Virus record (IMG/VR): IMGVR_UViG_3300032331_002448
Location: 1-64,000 of that record
Origin: a virus
Reading direction: 5' to 3' (one strand)
Length of the DNA: 64,000 bases
In this document: positions 55,547-63,284 of the stretch, one piece after another
Position numbering within the stretch: position 1 is the first letter of the stretch
How the letters are laid out: the number at the start of each line of letters is the position of its first letter
The notes under the pieces: generated by a model
Told to the model about the DNA's origin: nothing
What the model saw: the letters and a program-made list of their open reading frames with translations, nothing else
Databases searched by the model: none
Position numbers and translations under genes: made by a program

Positions 55547-55568
55547 ATTTGTTCTTTGCACTTCATTA

Positions 55569-56525
55569 ATGACTACCACGCAAGCCAAGCTTCCTAAGGT
55601 TCCTGACAAAGCACTCGAAGCTTTGACTCAAGGTATTCAATCTGTTCTTGATTCAAAAGATTGGGGAGGATTCTTGTCAGCTATCAAACAGATTCATAGC
55701 TACAGCTTTAACAATCGACTGCTCATTATGAGTGAGCAATTCAAAAGAGGCTGGGAGCTTAGTCCGTTTGTTGCTGGCAAAACTAAATGGAATGAGAAGT
55801 TTAAGCGCCAGCTGAAAGAGGGAGAATATACAAAACCTATCTGGATTCTTGCTCCTGTTCTTGTTGACAAGCTTGATGACAATGGCAAGGTAATCTATAA
55901 ACCAGATGGAACACCTTTCAAGATTGCAATTAGATTCAAAGGTGTGCGTGTTTATGATCAGCATCAAACGCATGGTGAACCTATTCCTGAGGTAAATACA
56001 AATGAAATGATGTCACAATTAACTGGTAATGTGCCAGAGCAATTGTTAAATTGCTTTGTTAAAATTGCAAGGCAACGAAGTGTAGATGTTGATATTAATG
56101 TAGATACTGCAGCTATGCAAGGTGCATTGGGACGTTGCTGGTTTAAGAATGCAGGACGTGCTAGCAAGATTGAATTAGTTCAAGATTTAAATCTTGCAAC
56201 ACAAGTTAGCGTAATGGCACACGAACTTGCTCATGCAATTCTACACAATCGTGACGAATATCTTGAGCATGATTCTAGTTCTATTAAAGAGCTGGAGGCA
56301 GAATCAGTTGCATATCTTGTTTGCTCTCACTATAATCTCGACCTTGGTAATAGAAGCTTTCGGTATATTGTTTATCACAACACTGCATCAGATGATGTTG
56401 TTGCAGACCTTTTGAAATCTGGTAGCAGAATTATTACTGCTTACGAAGAGATCATTGGTAAGGCCGACGCAATGCTTGCACCTGTGTCAAGTTTTGTAAC
56501 GGATAAAGTTTTGGTTCCAGCTTGA
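55569..56525 (+). CDS. ardC: ArdC-like antirestriction protein with metallopeptidase domain
   Basis: 318 residues. The N-terminal 130 match the ArdC-type ssDNA-binding domain (QIHSYSFNNRLLIMSEQ, then FVAGKTKWNEKFKRQLKEGE, W.L.P). The C-terminal half has HELAHAILH near 218 and ELEAESVAYLVC near 243, the zinc motif and third ligand of ImmA/IrrE-like peptidases. ArdC proteins shield incoming ssDNA from restriction in conjugation. In this phage it may protect replicating DNA or cleave a host defence regulator. Confidence 0.8.
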   Translation: MTTTQAKLPKVPDKALEALTQGIQSVLDSKDWGGFLSAIKQIHSYSFNNRLLIMSEQFKRGWELSPFVAGKTKWNEKFKRQLKEGEYTKPIWILAPVLVDKLDDNGKVIYKPDGTPFKIAIRFKGVRVYDQHQTHGEPIPEVNTNEMMSQLTGNVPEQLLNCFVKIARQRSVDVDINVDTAAMQGALGRCWFKNAGRASKIELVQDLNLATQVSVMAHELAHAILHNRDEYLEHDSSSIKELEAESVAYLVCSHYNLDLGNRSFRYIVYHNTASDDVVADLLKSGSRIITAYEEIIGKADAMLAPVSSFVTDKVLVPA

Positions 56526-56537
56526 CAGTAATCTATG

Positions 56538-56560
56538 CCAGGGAATCCCCCTGGTTTTTT
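56538..56560 (+). terminator. Intrinsic terminator after the ArdC-like gene
   Basis: CCAGGG-AATCC-CCCTGG followed by TTTTTT, only 3 nt before the next start ATG 56564. A compact textbook terminator so close to a start codon may also act as an attenuator. Confidence 0.85.
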
Positions 56561-56563
56561 CTT

Positions 56564-56902
56564 ATGGCACATTCAATTAACACGCGCTTCATTCCTTCCG
56601 AAGAACAGGTAGCTGAATGGCTATCTAAAATCTACGGCATGACATTAAATCGTGCTCCATCTATGCAAGAAAAAATGCTTGCAAAGATAGCAGCTGAATG
56701 GGGATTGCACCAGAAAGAATCCTATGAAGAATTTCTTTTTTCTGAAGGATTATTGACAAGCCAAAAGGTTGTTGATGCTATCAAAAAAGTGGTTATCCCA
56801 ACAATCAATGCTCATGATACAAAAGAAGAATGGATTACTCTTCTTGATGAAAAAGATATTTTAGAGATACTTAATGTAGCTATTGATGCCATGAGGGACT
56901 GA
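56564..56902 (+). CDS. Hypothetical protein
   Basis: 112 residues from ATG 56564, directly behind the terminator. Helical, acidic (SEEQVAEWLSKIYGMTLNRA, DEKDILEILNVAIDAMRD). The first half resembles small phage DNA-binding helices but gives no clear match. Its stop overlaps the next start (TGATG). Confidence 0.65.
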   Translation: MAHSINTRFIPSEEQVAEWLSKIYGMTLNRAPSMQEKMLAKIAAEWGLHQKESYEEFLFSEGLLTSQKVVDAIKKVVIPTINAHDTKEEWITLLDEKDILEILNVAIDAMRD

Positions 56903-56991
56903 TGGATTTTTATCATTTGTTTTTAATTTGTGCTGGTTACTGGTTAATTTGTGCAGCTCTTATTTGCCTTGCTAAATCTATTCTTCCTTGA
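56902..56991 (+). CDS. 29-residue membrane microprotein
   Basis: ATG 56902 to TGA 56991, coupled to the previous stop by TGATG. Almost all hydrophobic with aromatic residues and Cys (MDFYHLFLICAGYWLICAAL…), so a single membrane helix. Such micro-proteins are easily missed; coupling and uniform composition argue it is real. Confidence 0.5.
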   Translation: MDFYHLFLICAGYWLICAALICLAKSILP

Positions 56992-57000
56992 CACACAATT

Positions 57001-57351
57001 ATGACTGACACCAACAATCCCTACCCGATCACCCCACCGCCTGAGCTGGTGCAGCAGTGGATCAACGAGGAAGATGGCCTCACTGCGGGGCACATCGCCA
57101 CCCAAGCCGCTCAATGGGGCGCCGACCAGGAGTTGGAGGCGTGCGTGAGCTGGTTAATTAAAAACCAGAATCCACGATGGGCTCTCGCCCTTCAAGACGC
57201 CCGCTGCCCGAAGCCCCTGAGCTTGAAGGAGCAGGCAATGCGCGTCCTCGTTGAGAATGGCACCAACTTAGATGGACGCATGGAGCTTGATTCCACCGAC
57301 ATTGAAACTATCCGCAGCGCACTGGAGGCGCTTCCTAATGATCAACATTGA
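57001..57351 (+). CDS. TPPPxLVQQW-type hypothetical protein, copy 2
   Basis: 116 residues. ITPPPELVQQWINEE, HIATQAAQWGADQELEACV and RCPKPLSLKEQAM mirror the 48745 protein. GC-rich codons. First gene of a tightly overlapping run to 58912 that looks imported from a Synechococcus/Cyanobium-type genome. Function unknown. Confidence 0.7.
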   Translation: MTDTNNPYPITPPPELVQQWINEEDGLTAGHIATQAAQWGADQELEACVSWLIKNQNPRWALALQDARCPKPLSLKEQAMRVLVENGTNLDGRMELDSTDIETIRSALEALPNDQH

Positions 57352-57529
57352 CTCCGATCAAGGCCGCATTGGTGAGCTGTGGTGGATCAATTCCGAGCCC
57401 TCAGTCAAGCATCGCGTTGACTTTGGTTTTGACTTTGCTGGTAACCGCGTTCTTATGAACTTAGTGCGTTGGGGAACCTGCGGCATCGGTCGTGACATTC
57501 GTGTTGCAATGGAGCCGGTCAATGACTGA
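57338..57529 (+). CDS. Small hypothetical protein
   Basis: 63 residues from ATG 57338, overlapping both neighbours. Beta-rich (IGELWWINSEPSVKHRVDFG) and Trp-containing. Unknown. Part of the GC-rich run. Confidence 0.6.
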   Translation: MINIDSDQGRIGELWWINSEPSVKHRVDFGFDFAGNRVLMNLVRWGTCGIGRDIRVAMEPVND

Positions 57530-57857
57530 CCTTTCACCACAAGCGCAGGCGGTGCTGGATACTGTGCGAGAAATCTGTCCTGCACCGGCTGACGAAATTG
57601 CCGCCGCCGCCCTTCGTGCTGCTGCGGATCAGGTGGTGCCGGGATGGCCGTGCGGCAACGACTGTTGTATAACCACCTGCGAGCAAATCCGTGCTGACTT
57701 CCTTGCCATCGCCGCCGAGCTTACCGCTCCAACATTGATGGAACGCGCCTTAGCTGGCGACAAGGACGCTGCCAGGCAGTTTCTTTTTGAAGCTGGCTTC
57801 ACTGACGAGCACGGCCAACTTACTGGACCTTACAAATCGGAGCAAACTAATGACTGA
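57522..57857 (+). CDS. Ala-rich hypothetical protein
   Basis: 111 residues: ADEIAAAALRAAADQVVP… is a pattern I recall from many cyanobacterial and phage small proteins (.IAAALRAAADQV.p). Cys-rich centre (CGNDCCITTCEQ). Overlaps neighbours by 8 nt each. Unknown. Confidence 0.65.
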   Translation: MTDLSPQAQAVLDTVREICPAPADEIAAAALRAAADQVVPGWPCGNDCCITTCEQIRADFLAIAAELTAPTLMERALAGDKDAARQFLFEAGFTDEHGQLTGPYKSEQTND

Positions 57858-58086
57858 TTACCGCGCCCTATGCGAGCAATTGATGGAGTTTGCTGAAGGG
57901 AGACGATACGACGGCAGTGCTGTGATAGCCAAAGCCCGTTTCGCCCTAGCCCAGCCCGAGCCGGTGGCTCCAGTGGCGCCGACTGATGAGGAGCTGATTG
58001 ACCTTTTTGAAAAAGACTACTGTCACTTCCACATCTGTTCAGAAACTTTTCTTGACATTGCTCGTTCTGTACTGGAGTTACGATGA
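57850..58086 (+). CDS. MTDYRALC-type small protein
   Basis: 78 residues: MTDYRALCEQLMEFAEGRRY…FALAQPEPVAPV…. The start is shared with the next gene (MTDFRALCAELLEALENAI… AALAQPEP). Such MTDYRALC…LAQPEP proteins are frequent in Synechococcus genomes. Unknown function; paralogue pair. Confidence 0.65.
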   Translation: MTDYRALCEQLMEFAEGRRYDGSAVIAKARFALAQPEPVAPVAPTDEELIDLFEKDYCHFHICSETFLDIARSVLELR

Positions 58087-58631
58087 CTGACTTTCGAGCG
58101 CTGTGCGCTGAGCTTCTTGAGGCATTGGAGAACGCTATTCGCGTGATTTACCGCGAAGACGGCACCAAGCACATCAGTACTGCGGATCCCGTTATTGCTA
58201 AAGCTGATGCCGCCCTGGCCCAGCCCGAGCCGCAGGGGTTGACAAACGAAGAGATTGAAGAAGCGGCAAAGCTGATTCACGCCTCAATGCGTTTTGCCGT
58301 TCCTGACAACCATTACACCAGTGACTGGGTAGAGCATGGCAACTCGCTAATGCAAGACGAAGCTAGAAGGACTGCCCGCGCCGTCCTGGCCCGCTGGGGC
58401 CGCTTTGCCATCGAGCCGGTGCCGGTGAGTGAGCGCCTGCCGGGGCCGGAGGATTGCGATGCGGAGGGGCGGTGTTGGGTCTACTGGACCAGGGGCACGC
58501 GCTGGGTACTTGACCACTGGATAGACGAGGACTTTGAACAATTTTTGGCCGAACCTTTAGTGGAAGGTGCTATTTCCCACTGGCTCCCCCATTGGGCGCT
58601 GCCGGTGCCGCAGCAGAAGGCAGGTCAATGA
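58083..58631 (+). CDS. MTDYRALC-type protein with DUF551-like C terminus
   Basis: 182 residues. N terminus as above, then a helical part (EEIEEAAKLIHASMRFAVPD…ARRTARAVLARWGR), then VSERLPGPEDCDAEGRCWVYW …HWLPHWALPVP, a DUF551-like domain. GC-rich codons differ from the phage core genes, which suggests recent gain from a host-type genome. Function unknown. Confidence 0.7.
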   Translation: MTDFRALCAELLEALENAIRVIYREDGTKHISTADPVIAKADAALAQPEPQGLTNEEIEEAAKLIHASMRFAVPDNHYTSDWVEHGNSLMQDEARRTARAVLARWGRFAIEPVPVSERLPGPEDCDAEGRCWVYWTRGTRWVLDHWIDEDFEQFLAEPLVEGAISHWLPHWALPVPQQKAGQ

Positions 58632-58912
58632 AAGCGCCACGGCCTGAGCCCGATTACCGCCCTGGAATGCGGGAGTACGTCCAATGGGAGAAGGAGTGGA
58701 AGGAGAACGGCTCCACTGGGTCGTTCCAGCTATTCCTTATGGACAAGGCTGCGGACTATGCAGCAGACGTTGAGATGCGGCTGTGGTCTGGGATGCTGAG
58801 TGGCGTGGGCTTCATGCACATTGCCGCCACCTACGAGAGGGAGCGCAGGCCTGTTCCGCCCAAGCCTGAGATCCAGCACAACGGTTTTACCTATCGCCTT
58901 GTTGAAGAATGA
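58628..58912 (+). CDS. Hypothetical protein
   Basis: 94 residues from ATG 58628. Charged start (APRPEPDYRPGMREYVQWEK), helical centre (DKAADYAADVEMRLWSGML) and a beta end (PEIQHNGFTYRLVEE). GC-rich. Overlaps both neighbours by 4 nt. Unknown. Confidence 0.65.
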   Translation: MKAPRPEPDYRPGMREYVQWEKEWKENGSTGSFQLFLMDKAADYAADVEMRLWSGMLSGVGFMHIAATYERERRPVPPKPEIQHNGFTYRLVEE

Positions 58913-59535
58913 CAACCACCTTTGTTCACTGCACGCCAAACGCTGAGCAGCTTATCGTCAAGATGGCCAGGGTGAGCAACCCAGCCAACGCCGACAATAC
59001 CGCGACAGCGCCAAAGCTGCTGCGGTACTTGATCAACCACAAGCACTGGTCGCCATTTGAAATGACGAGTCTGTGCATCAAGATCGACACCGAGCGCGAC
59101 ATTGCTGCTCAGATTCTCAGGCACAGATCGTTCAGCTTCCAGGAGTTCAGCACCCGCTATGCCAAGACCATGCTGGCTGAGATCCCTGCACTGCGTCGGC
59201 AAGACACTAACAACCGCCAGAACAGCATCGACGACTTGCCAGATGCGGTGATTGCTGAGATGAACCGCAGAATGTGCGTCCTATTAATAGATGCTCACCG
59301 GCTGTATCAGGACATGCTGGATCTTGATGTAGCTAAGGAGACGGCACGCCGTATCCTGCCGCTATGTACTCCGACCACGATCTACATGCACGGCACCCTG
59401 CGCAGCTGGTTGCATTACATCGAGGTTCGCACTGGCCCTGAAACCCAGCTGGAACACCGGCTGATTGCTGAAGGTTGCCGGGCAATTTTTGCTAAACAGT
59501 TTCCTATTATCGCCGAGGCCGCTTTCCTTGATTGA
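58909..59535 (+). CDS. thyX: FAD-dependent thymidylate synthase
   Basis: 208 residues. The ThyX motif RHRSFSFQEFSTRY stands at about 70-83 (family RHRx7-8S), with the preceding HKHWSPFEMTSLCIKI and the later IYMHGTLRSWLHYIEVRTGP…AQ/LEHR segment that binds dUMP. It methylates dUMP to dTMP with FAD, NADPH and methylene-tetrahydrofolate. GC-rich codons like the genes before it, so it may have arrived with them. Confidence 0.93.
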   Translation: MTTTFVHCTPNAEQLIVKMARVSNPANADNTATAPKLLRYLINHKHWSPFEMTSLCIKIDTERDIAAQILRHRSFSFQEFSTRYAKTMLAEIPALRRQDTNNRQNSIDDLPDAVIAEMNRRMCVLLIDAHRLYQDMLDLDVAKETARRILPLCTPTTIYMHGTLRSWLHYIEVRTGPETQLEHRLIAEGCRAIFAKQFPIIAEAAFLD

Positions 59536-59563
59536 TTTAATTACTCCTTAATTTACTAAACAA

Positions 59564-59860
59564 ATGCCTAAAGGATTTGGTCCTCCGCCTAAGTACAAAA
59601 CAAAACAACTTTGGGTTTCTCTTTATAGTCAAGACAATGAAGATGAACCCATGGAAGTTAAACGTTTACAGGTTCCATTTCTGCCAGGGCAGAACCCTGT
59701 AGAAAAAGCAAGGGATCAAGCACGTCTCTGGATGAATGAAAATTCAAACATCTGGGATGTGCTGATCTATGACGGCCCTGATCAAGAGCCAACTAGCGGT
59801 GACGCTATCTTGGTTCGGATGTGTCGGGAACCTTTTAATGAGTGTGTACAGCTTCAGTAA
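59564..59860 (+). CDS. Hypothetical protein
   Basis: 98 residues: a small beta/alpha protein (TKQLWVSLYSQDNEDEPMEV…) with a Pro-rich N terminus and a segment DVLIYDGPDQEPTSGDAILV. AT-leaning codons return here. No family. Confidence 0.65.
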   Translation: MPKGFGPPPKYKTKQLWVSLYSQDNEDEPMEVKRLQVPFLPGQNPVEKARDQARLWMNENSNIWDVLIYDGPDQEPTSGDAILVRMCREPFNECVQLQ

Positions 59861-59936
59861 TTGTTGTCTGTGTAAGTCATTCTTTAAAAAGATAGGGTGG
59901 GACTTCACCGTGATCAGCGGCAAAGTCCTTCAGTTG

Positions 59937-59973
59937 CCAGGTAGGGGAAGCGATAAAAACCCTACCTCCCTGG
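59937..59973 (+). promoter_or_regulatory. Leader hairpin before the 60038 gene
   Basis: GGTAGGG (59940-59946) with CCCTACC (59960-59966), extended by CCA/TGG with a short bulge. Lies in a 177-nt non-coding leader (59861-60037). No terminator T-run follows, so it may be a protein or RNA-stability site. Confidence 0.45.
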
Positions 59974-60037
59974 TAAAAAGACCCTGACATCGCTCTTCTT
60001 CGGGCCTCAATTATTCTACCACCTTTTAAAACAAACC

Positions 60038-60199
60038 ATGAACAAGTACACAGCACCAACTATTGTTCTGCTTTTGTGGATGATACTTACTTTTGTTTTT
60101 CTTGTAAACCCTCACCTATCAGGCAGATATCTTGCTGTCTGCAACATCTGCATTTACGTTGGTTCTTTGCTTATGCTTTGGAATGACCAAGATTCTTGA
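60038..60199 (+). CDS. Small two-helix membrane protein
   Basis: 53 residues, ATG 60038 to TGA 60199. Two hydrophobic helices (PTIVLLLWMILTFVFLV and VCNICIYVGSLLMLW) separated by NPHLSGRYLA. Size and topology suit a small holin or membrane regulator. Overlaps the next plus-strand start by 17 nt. Confidence 0.6.
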   Translation: MNKYTAPTIVLLLWMILTFVFLVNPHLSGRYLAVCNICIYVGSLLMLWNDQDS

Positions 60200-60443
60200 C
60201 CCTAGAGAGCGGCCTAATGCTTGGCTTCGTTCTGTTCTTCTTGATTGTTTAGAAGATCAGGATCCAGAGTCGAAAGCAATGCTCCAGTATGCCATTGATC
60301 AACTAAGTCAATGGATAGAACCTGGCTTAATAGATTCATTGTTTCATCCATGGATAACTGCGTACCTTGAACTTTTGGATGAATCCGAAAAGAATCAAAG
60401 TAACGCAGGTCCAGAGTGTTTGCTAGAGGATCTTCAGGAATAA
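60183..60443 (+). CDS. Hypothetical protein antisense to the 60214 gene
   Basis: 86 residues from ATG 60183. Helical acidic protein (MTKILDPRERPNAWLRSVLL…). The strand and overlap with the membrane gene fit the operon, but 230 nt are also coding on the opposite strand, so one of the two may be spurious. I lean to both being possible. Confidence 0.45.
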   Translation: MTKILDPRERPNAWLRSVLLDCLEDQDPESKAMLQYAIDQLSQWIEPGLIDSLFHPWITAYLELLDESEKNQSNAGPECLLEDLQE

Positions 60444-60906
60444 CTTTTTCAATTTTGAATTGATCCCAAATTTGATCCGTTGAATAGGGAGGTCTATACC
60501 AATAGAACTTCCTATCAACAAAATCAACCAGCCATTCTGGATGTTGTTTATGCCAGCGTAACCAAGCTTTGAATTGCTTGTCAGGTTCTTTTGAGGTGCA
60601 ATCCAGCATCATGCAATCGCCTGGTTCAATGTTCCAACGCATCCGCAATACTGCATTGAATCCTTCTTTGATTGCTTTGATGCCATTGCGGCCTGTCAAT
60701 TGATTGTTGAGACTGCGCCAGCGTTTGTTTTTGCGTTTCCAATACCAGTCATTAATTTGACGTTTGGATTTACCAATAGCAAACCCTACGTTCCATGCCC
60801 AAAACCCTGGCAAGTATTCATTGCATGGCTCCAGAAAAACTTTACAAAGTTGACCGTTAACTTTAAATGTTTGGCTGGTAGTATGCCTGCGTACTCGGTA
60901 GGTCAT
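60214..60906 (-). CDS. Minus-strand hypothetical protein inside the early block
   Basis: 230 residues from ATG at 60906 (an upstream Met at 60927 is possible). Basic, Trp-rich first half (KSKRQINDWYWKRKNKRWRSL), acidic helical end. 60444-60908 has no other credible gene, and the frame is protein-like throughout, which supports it. Its start is 2 nt from the divergent gene at 60909. It might be a late-expressed or captured gene. No family. Confidence 0.6.
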   Translation of the reverse strand: MTYRVRRHTTSQTFKVNGQLCKVFLEPCNEYLPGFWAWNVGFAIGKSKRQINDWYWKRKNKRWRSLNNQLTGRNGIKAIKEGFNAVLRMRWNIEPGDCMMLDCTSKEPDKQFKAWLRWHKQHPEWLVDFVDRKFYWYRPPYSTDQIWDQFKIEKVIPEDPLANTLDLRYFDSFRIHPKVQGTQLSMDETMNLLSQVLSIDLVDQWHTGALLSTLDPDLLNNQEEQNEAKH

Positions 60907-60908
60907 GT

Positions 60909-61193
60909 GTGGAAGAATTAATTTCACTGATCCAGAACGATCCTGAATTGTGGGAGATCGTTGATCGGCTTAAGCACCAGGACGAAGACCTGGATGATTT
61001 CATCTTGAGCATAGCTCAGATGCTTTCAATGGAGTTTGAAGAATTGCATCGAACAGATCTCAGCGATAAACTGAGTGCTCTGTTCGGTGGTTTGCCTCCT
61101 ACGGCGTTCCGTATGGCACCATTGATGTTGCACATTGCATTGGATATTTTCTTGATGCGTTCTATTCCTGATCACAATTCAATTCGGGATTGA
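60909..61193 (+). CDS. Acidic helical hypothetical protein
   Basis: 94 residues from GTG 60909. Helices with acidic residues (EELISLIQNDPELWEIVDRL, DLDDFILSIAQMLSMEFEEL) and a Met-rich hydrophobic end. Begins a run of three genes ending with the DNA polymerase. Unknown. Confidence 0.6.
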   Translation: MEELISLIQNDPELWEIVDRLKHQDEDLDDFILSIAQMLSMEFEELHRTDLSDKLSALFGGLPPTAFRMAPLMLHIALDIFLMRSIPDHNSIRD

Positions 61194-61196
61194 ACA

Positions 61197-61436
61197 ATGC
61201 AAACAGGATTTGTTCTTTGCAGCCCAGATCTTTCTCGGGTTGTGTGTTTAACGCCAGACAAGAATGGGTTTCAATTAGAGGATGTTGAAAACACTTTAGT
61301 GTTGAACCGTGCCATGTGCTTTCACAACCGCACAGAAGCAAAAAACATCTTAGGTCGCATTGAAGCTCAAGTAAAAAGAGAGTTAGATATTGAAGTTAAA
61401 AATATTGCTCTCCTCTACAAAAAGTTTTACGGATGA
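61197..61436 (+). CDS. Small hypothetical protein
   Basis: 79 residues: GFVLCSPDLSRVVCLTPDKN…, a beta region, then a helix with NRTEAKNILGRIEAQVKREL. Overlaps the polymerase gene by 4 nt, so translation is coupled. Possibly a polymerase accessory, on position only. Confidence 0.6.
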   Translation: MQTGFVLCSPDLSRVVCLTPDKNGFQLEDVENTLVLNRAMCFHNRTEAKNILGRIEAQVKRELDIEVKNIALLYKKFYG

Positions 61437-63280
61437 CTCGTTTCATTCTTGACATTGAAACCAATGGTTTGCTTCCTGTTCTTACAAAGATCCACTCTAT
61501 TGTTCTAAGGAATGTAGACACAGGAGATGTAATTAGTTGTGCTGATGATCCTGATTATTTCAGTATTGAAAGAGGGCTTGATTACATCTCTGAAGCTACA
61601 GAATTGATTGGCCATAACGTCATTAAGTTTGACCTGCCAGTAATTAAAAAGTTGTATCCAGTCCTTACATTGCGTGATGACTGTAAAATTTATGACACTT
61701 TAATTACTAGCAGATTGTTTTGGCCTGAGCTAGATGATGTAGATCATGCCAGGTGGAGTCACATTGATAAGAAGTACGTTGGCAGACATTCGCTTGCAGC
61801 CTGGGGTGAACGCCTAGGTGTTGCCAAGATTGCATTCAAAGAAGAAACAAAGAAAGAAGATAAAGGTAAAGATGTATGGGCTGAATGGACTCAAAGTATG
61901 CAAGTTTATTGCGAACAAGACACTTTGGTTTCATTAAAGTTGTATGAGTATATGTTGAGTCAGGATGCTGATCCTCGTTCAGTTGAGCTAGAGCATGAGT
62001 TTGCAAAAGTAATTGCAAAGCAAGAAGGATTTGGTTTTCCCTTTAATGAGAAAGCTGCTTACGCTTTGGTCAATACATTAAAAGCAAAACGTGGTGAGCT
62101 TGCTGAAGAATTACAGCAAGTGTTCCCTCGTATTGTTCAAGAACGTTGGTCAACCAAAACAGGTAAGCGCCTCAAAGACAACGTCATTGAATTTAATCCT
62201 GCTTCTAGGCAGCAAACTGCTGACCGCTTGAAGGCAAAGTACCCTGAGATTACTTTTGAAACAACAGATAAAGGTAATCCTCAAGTTGATGATGATGTTC
62301 TTGAAGCGTTAGGTAAGAATTATCCAGAAGCTAAGTTGCTTGCTGAGTACCAGCTGCTAAACAAACGGTTAGGTCAGATTGCAGAAGGTAAAGAAGCATG
62401 GTTTAAACACTGCCAGGTTTACGGTGATGGTCGCATCCACGGGGAGGTTGTGACCAATGCTTGCATCAGTGGTAGGTGCGCTCACAAGCGGCCCAACATG
62501 GCCCAGGTACCTAGCGTTGGTCATGCGTACGGTGCTGAATGCCGTGCATTGTTCTATGCCCCAGAGGGTTGGACCCTGGTGGGAGCCGACGCTTCTGGTT
62601 TGGAGCTACGTGCTTTGGCTGCTTGGCTTGCTTACTGGGATGATGGGGAGTACGCCCGTCTTGTCAGTGATCCTGCCAGTGATATTCATACTTACAATGC
62701 GTTAATGTTTGGTATTTATGATAACAATGAACCTATAAGTAAAGCTACTAGGGATCTATCAAAGCGTTTGATTTATTGTATTTTGTATGGTGGCGGAGCA
62801 AAGAAGACAGGTTCAATTATTTGTCCAGAAAAATTTGAAGATCAACAGTACAGACAAGGAAAGAAAACTATTGATACTTTCTACTCTAATCTTCCTGCTA
62901 TTAAATCATTGAAAGATACAATTGATAAGAGAGTTGATGCTAAAGGTTATCTTACAGGTATTGATGGTAGGCGTTTGCAAATTAGATCCAAGCACTCAGC
63001 TTTGAATCAATTGTTACAATCTACTGGTGCGTTATTAATGAAAAAAGCTACTTGTATTTTGCATGATGATTTAGAAGAGCAAGGTTTAAAACATCATAAA
63101 GATTGGGGGTTTTGTGTTTTTTGTCATGACGAATGGCAAATTCTAACAAAACCTTATTGTGTAAATATTGTTGCAGAAACATCAGTTAATGCTATTGAAA
63201 AAGCGGGAAAGTATTTCAATTTGAAATGTTTGTTTACAGGTGAGTATCGGATAGGTCAAAATTGGCAGGAAACACATTAA
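61433..63280 (+). CDS. polA: Family A DNA polymerase, T7-like
   Basis: 615 residues. Proofreading exonuclease: DIETNG (7-12), GHNVIKFD (60-67) and YCEQDTL near 160. Polymerase: motif A DASGLELR near 385, motif B SKRLIYCILYGG near 443-455 (a Tyr at the sugar-selecting place, as in T7), motif C HDEW near 565. It ends IGQNWQETH, close to the T7 gp5 C terminus (MGPNWAICH), so it is complete though shorter than T7 gp5 (704). It replicates the phage genome together with the SSB. No helicase or primase is in the window. Confidence 0.93.
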   Translation: MTRFILDIETNGLLPVLTKIHSIVLRNVDTGDVISCADDPDYFSIERGLDYISEATELIGHNVIKFDLPVIKKLYPVLTLRDDCKIYDTLITSRLFWPELDDVDHARWSHIDKKYVGRHSLAAWGERLGVAKIAFKEETKKEDKGKDVWAEWTQSMQVYCEQDTLVSLKLYEYMLSQDADPRSVELEHEFAKVIAKQEGFGFPFNEKAAYALVNTLKAKRGELAEELQQVFPRIVQERWSTKTGKRLKDNVIEFNPASRQQTADRLKAKYPEITFETTDKGNPQVDDDVLEALGKNYPEAKLLAEYQLLNKRLGQIAEGKEAWFKHCQVYGDGRIHGEVVTNACISGRCAHKRPNMAQVPSVGHAYGAECRALFYAPEGWTLVGADASGLELRALAAWLAYWDDGEYARLVSDPASDIHTYNALMFGIYDNNEPISKATRDLSKRLIYCILYGGGAKKTGSIICPEKFEDQQYRQGKKTIDTFYSNLPAIKSLKDTIDKRVDAKGYLTGIDGRRLQIRSKHSALNQLLQSTGALLMKKATCILHDDLEEQGLKHHKDWGFCVFCHDEWQILTKPYCVNIVAETSVNAIEKAGKYFNLKCLFTGEYRIGQNWQETH

Positions 63281-63284
63281 AGAA

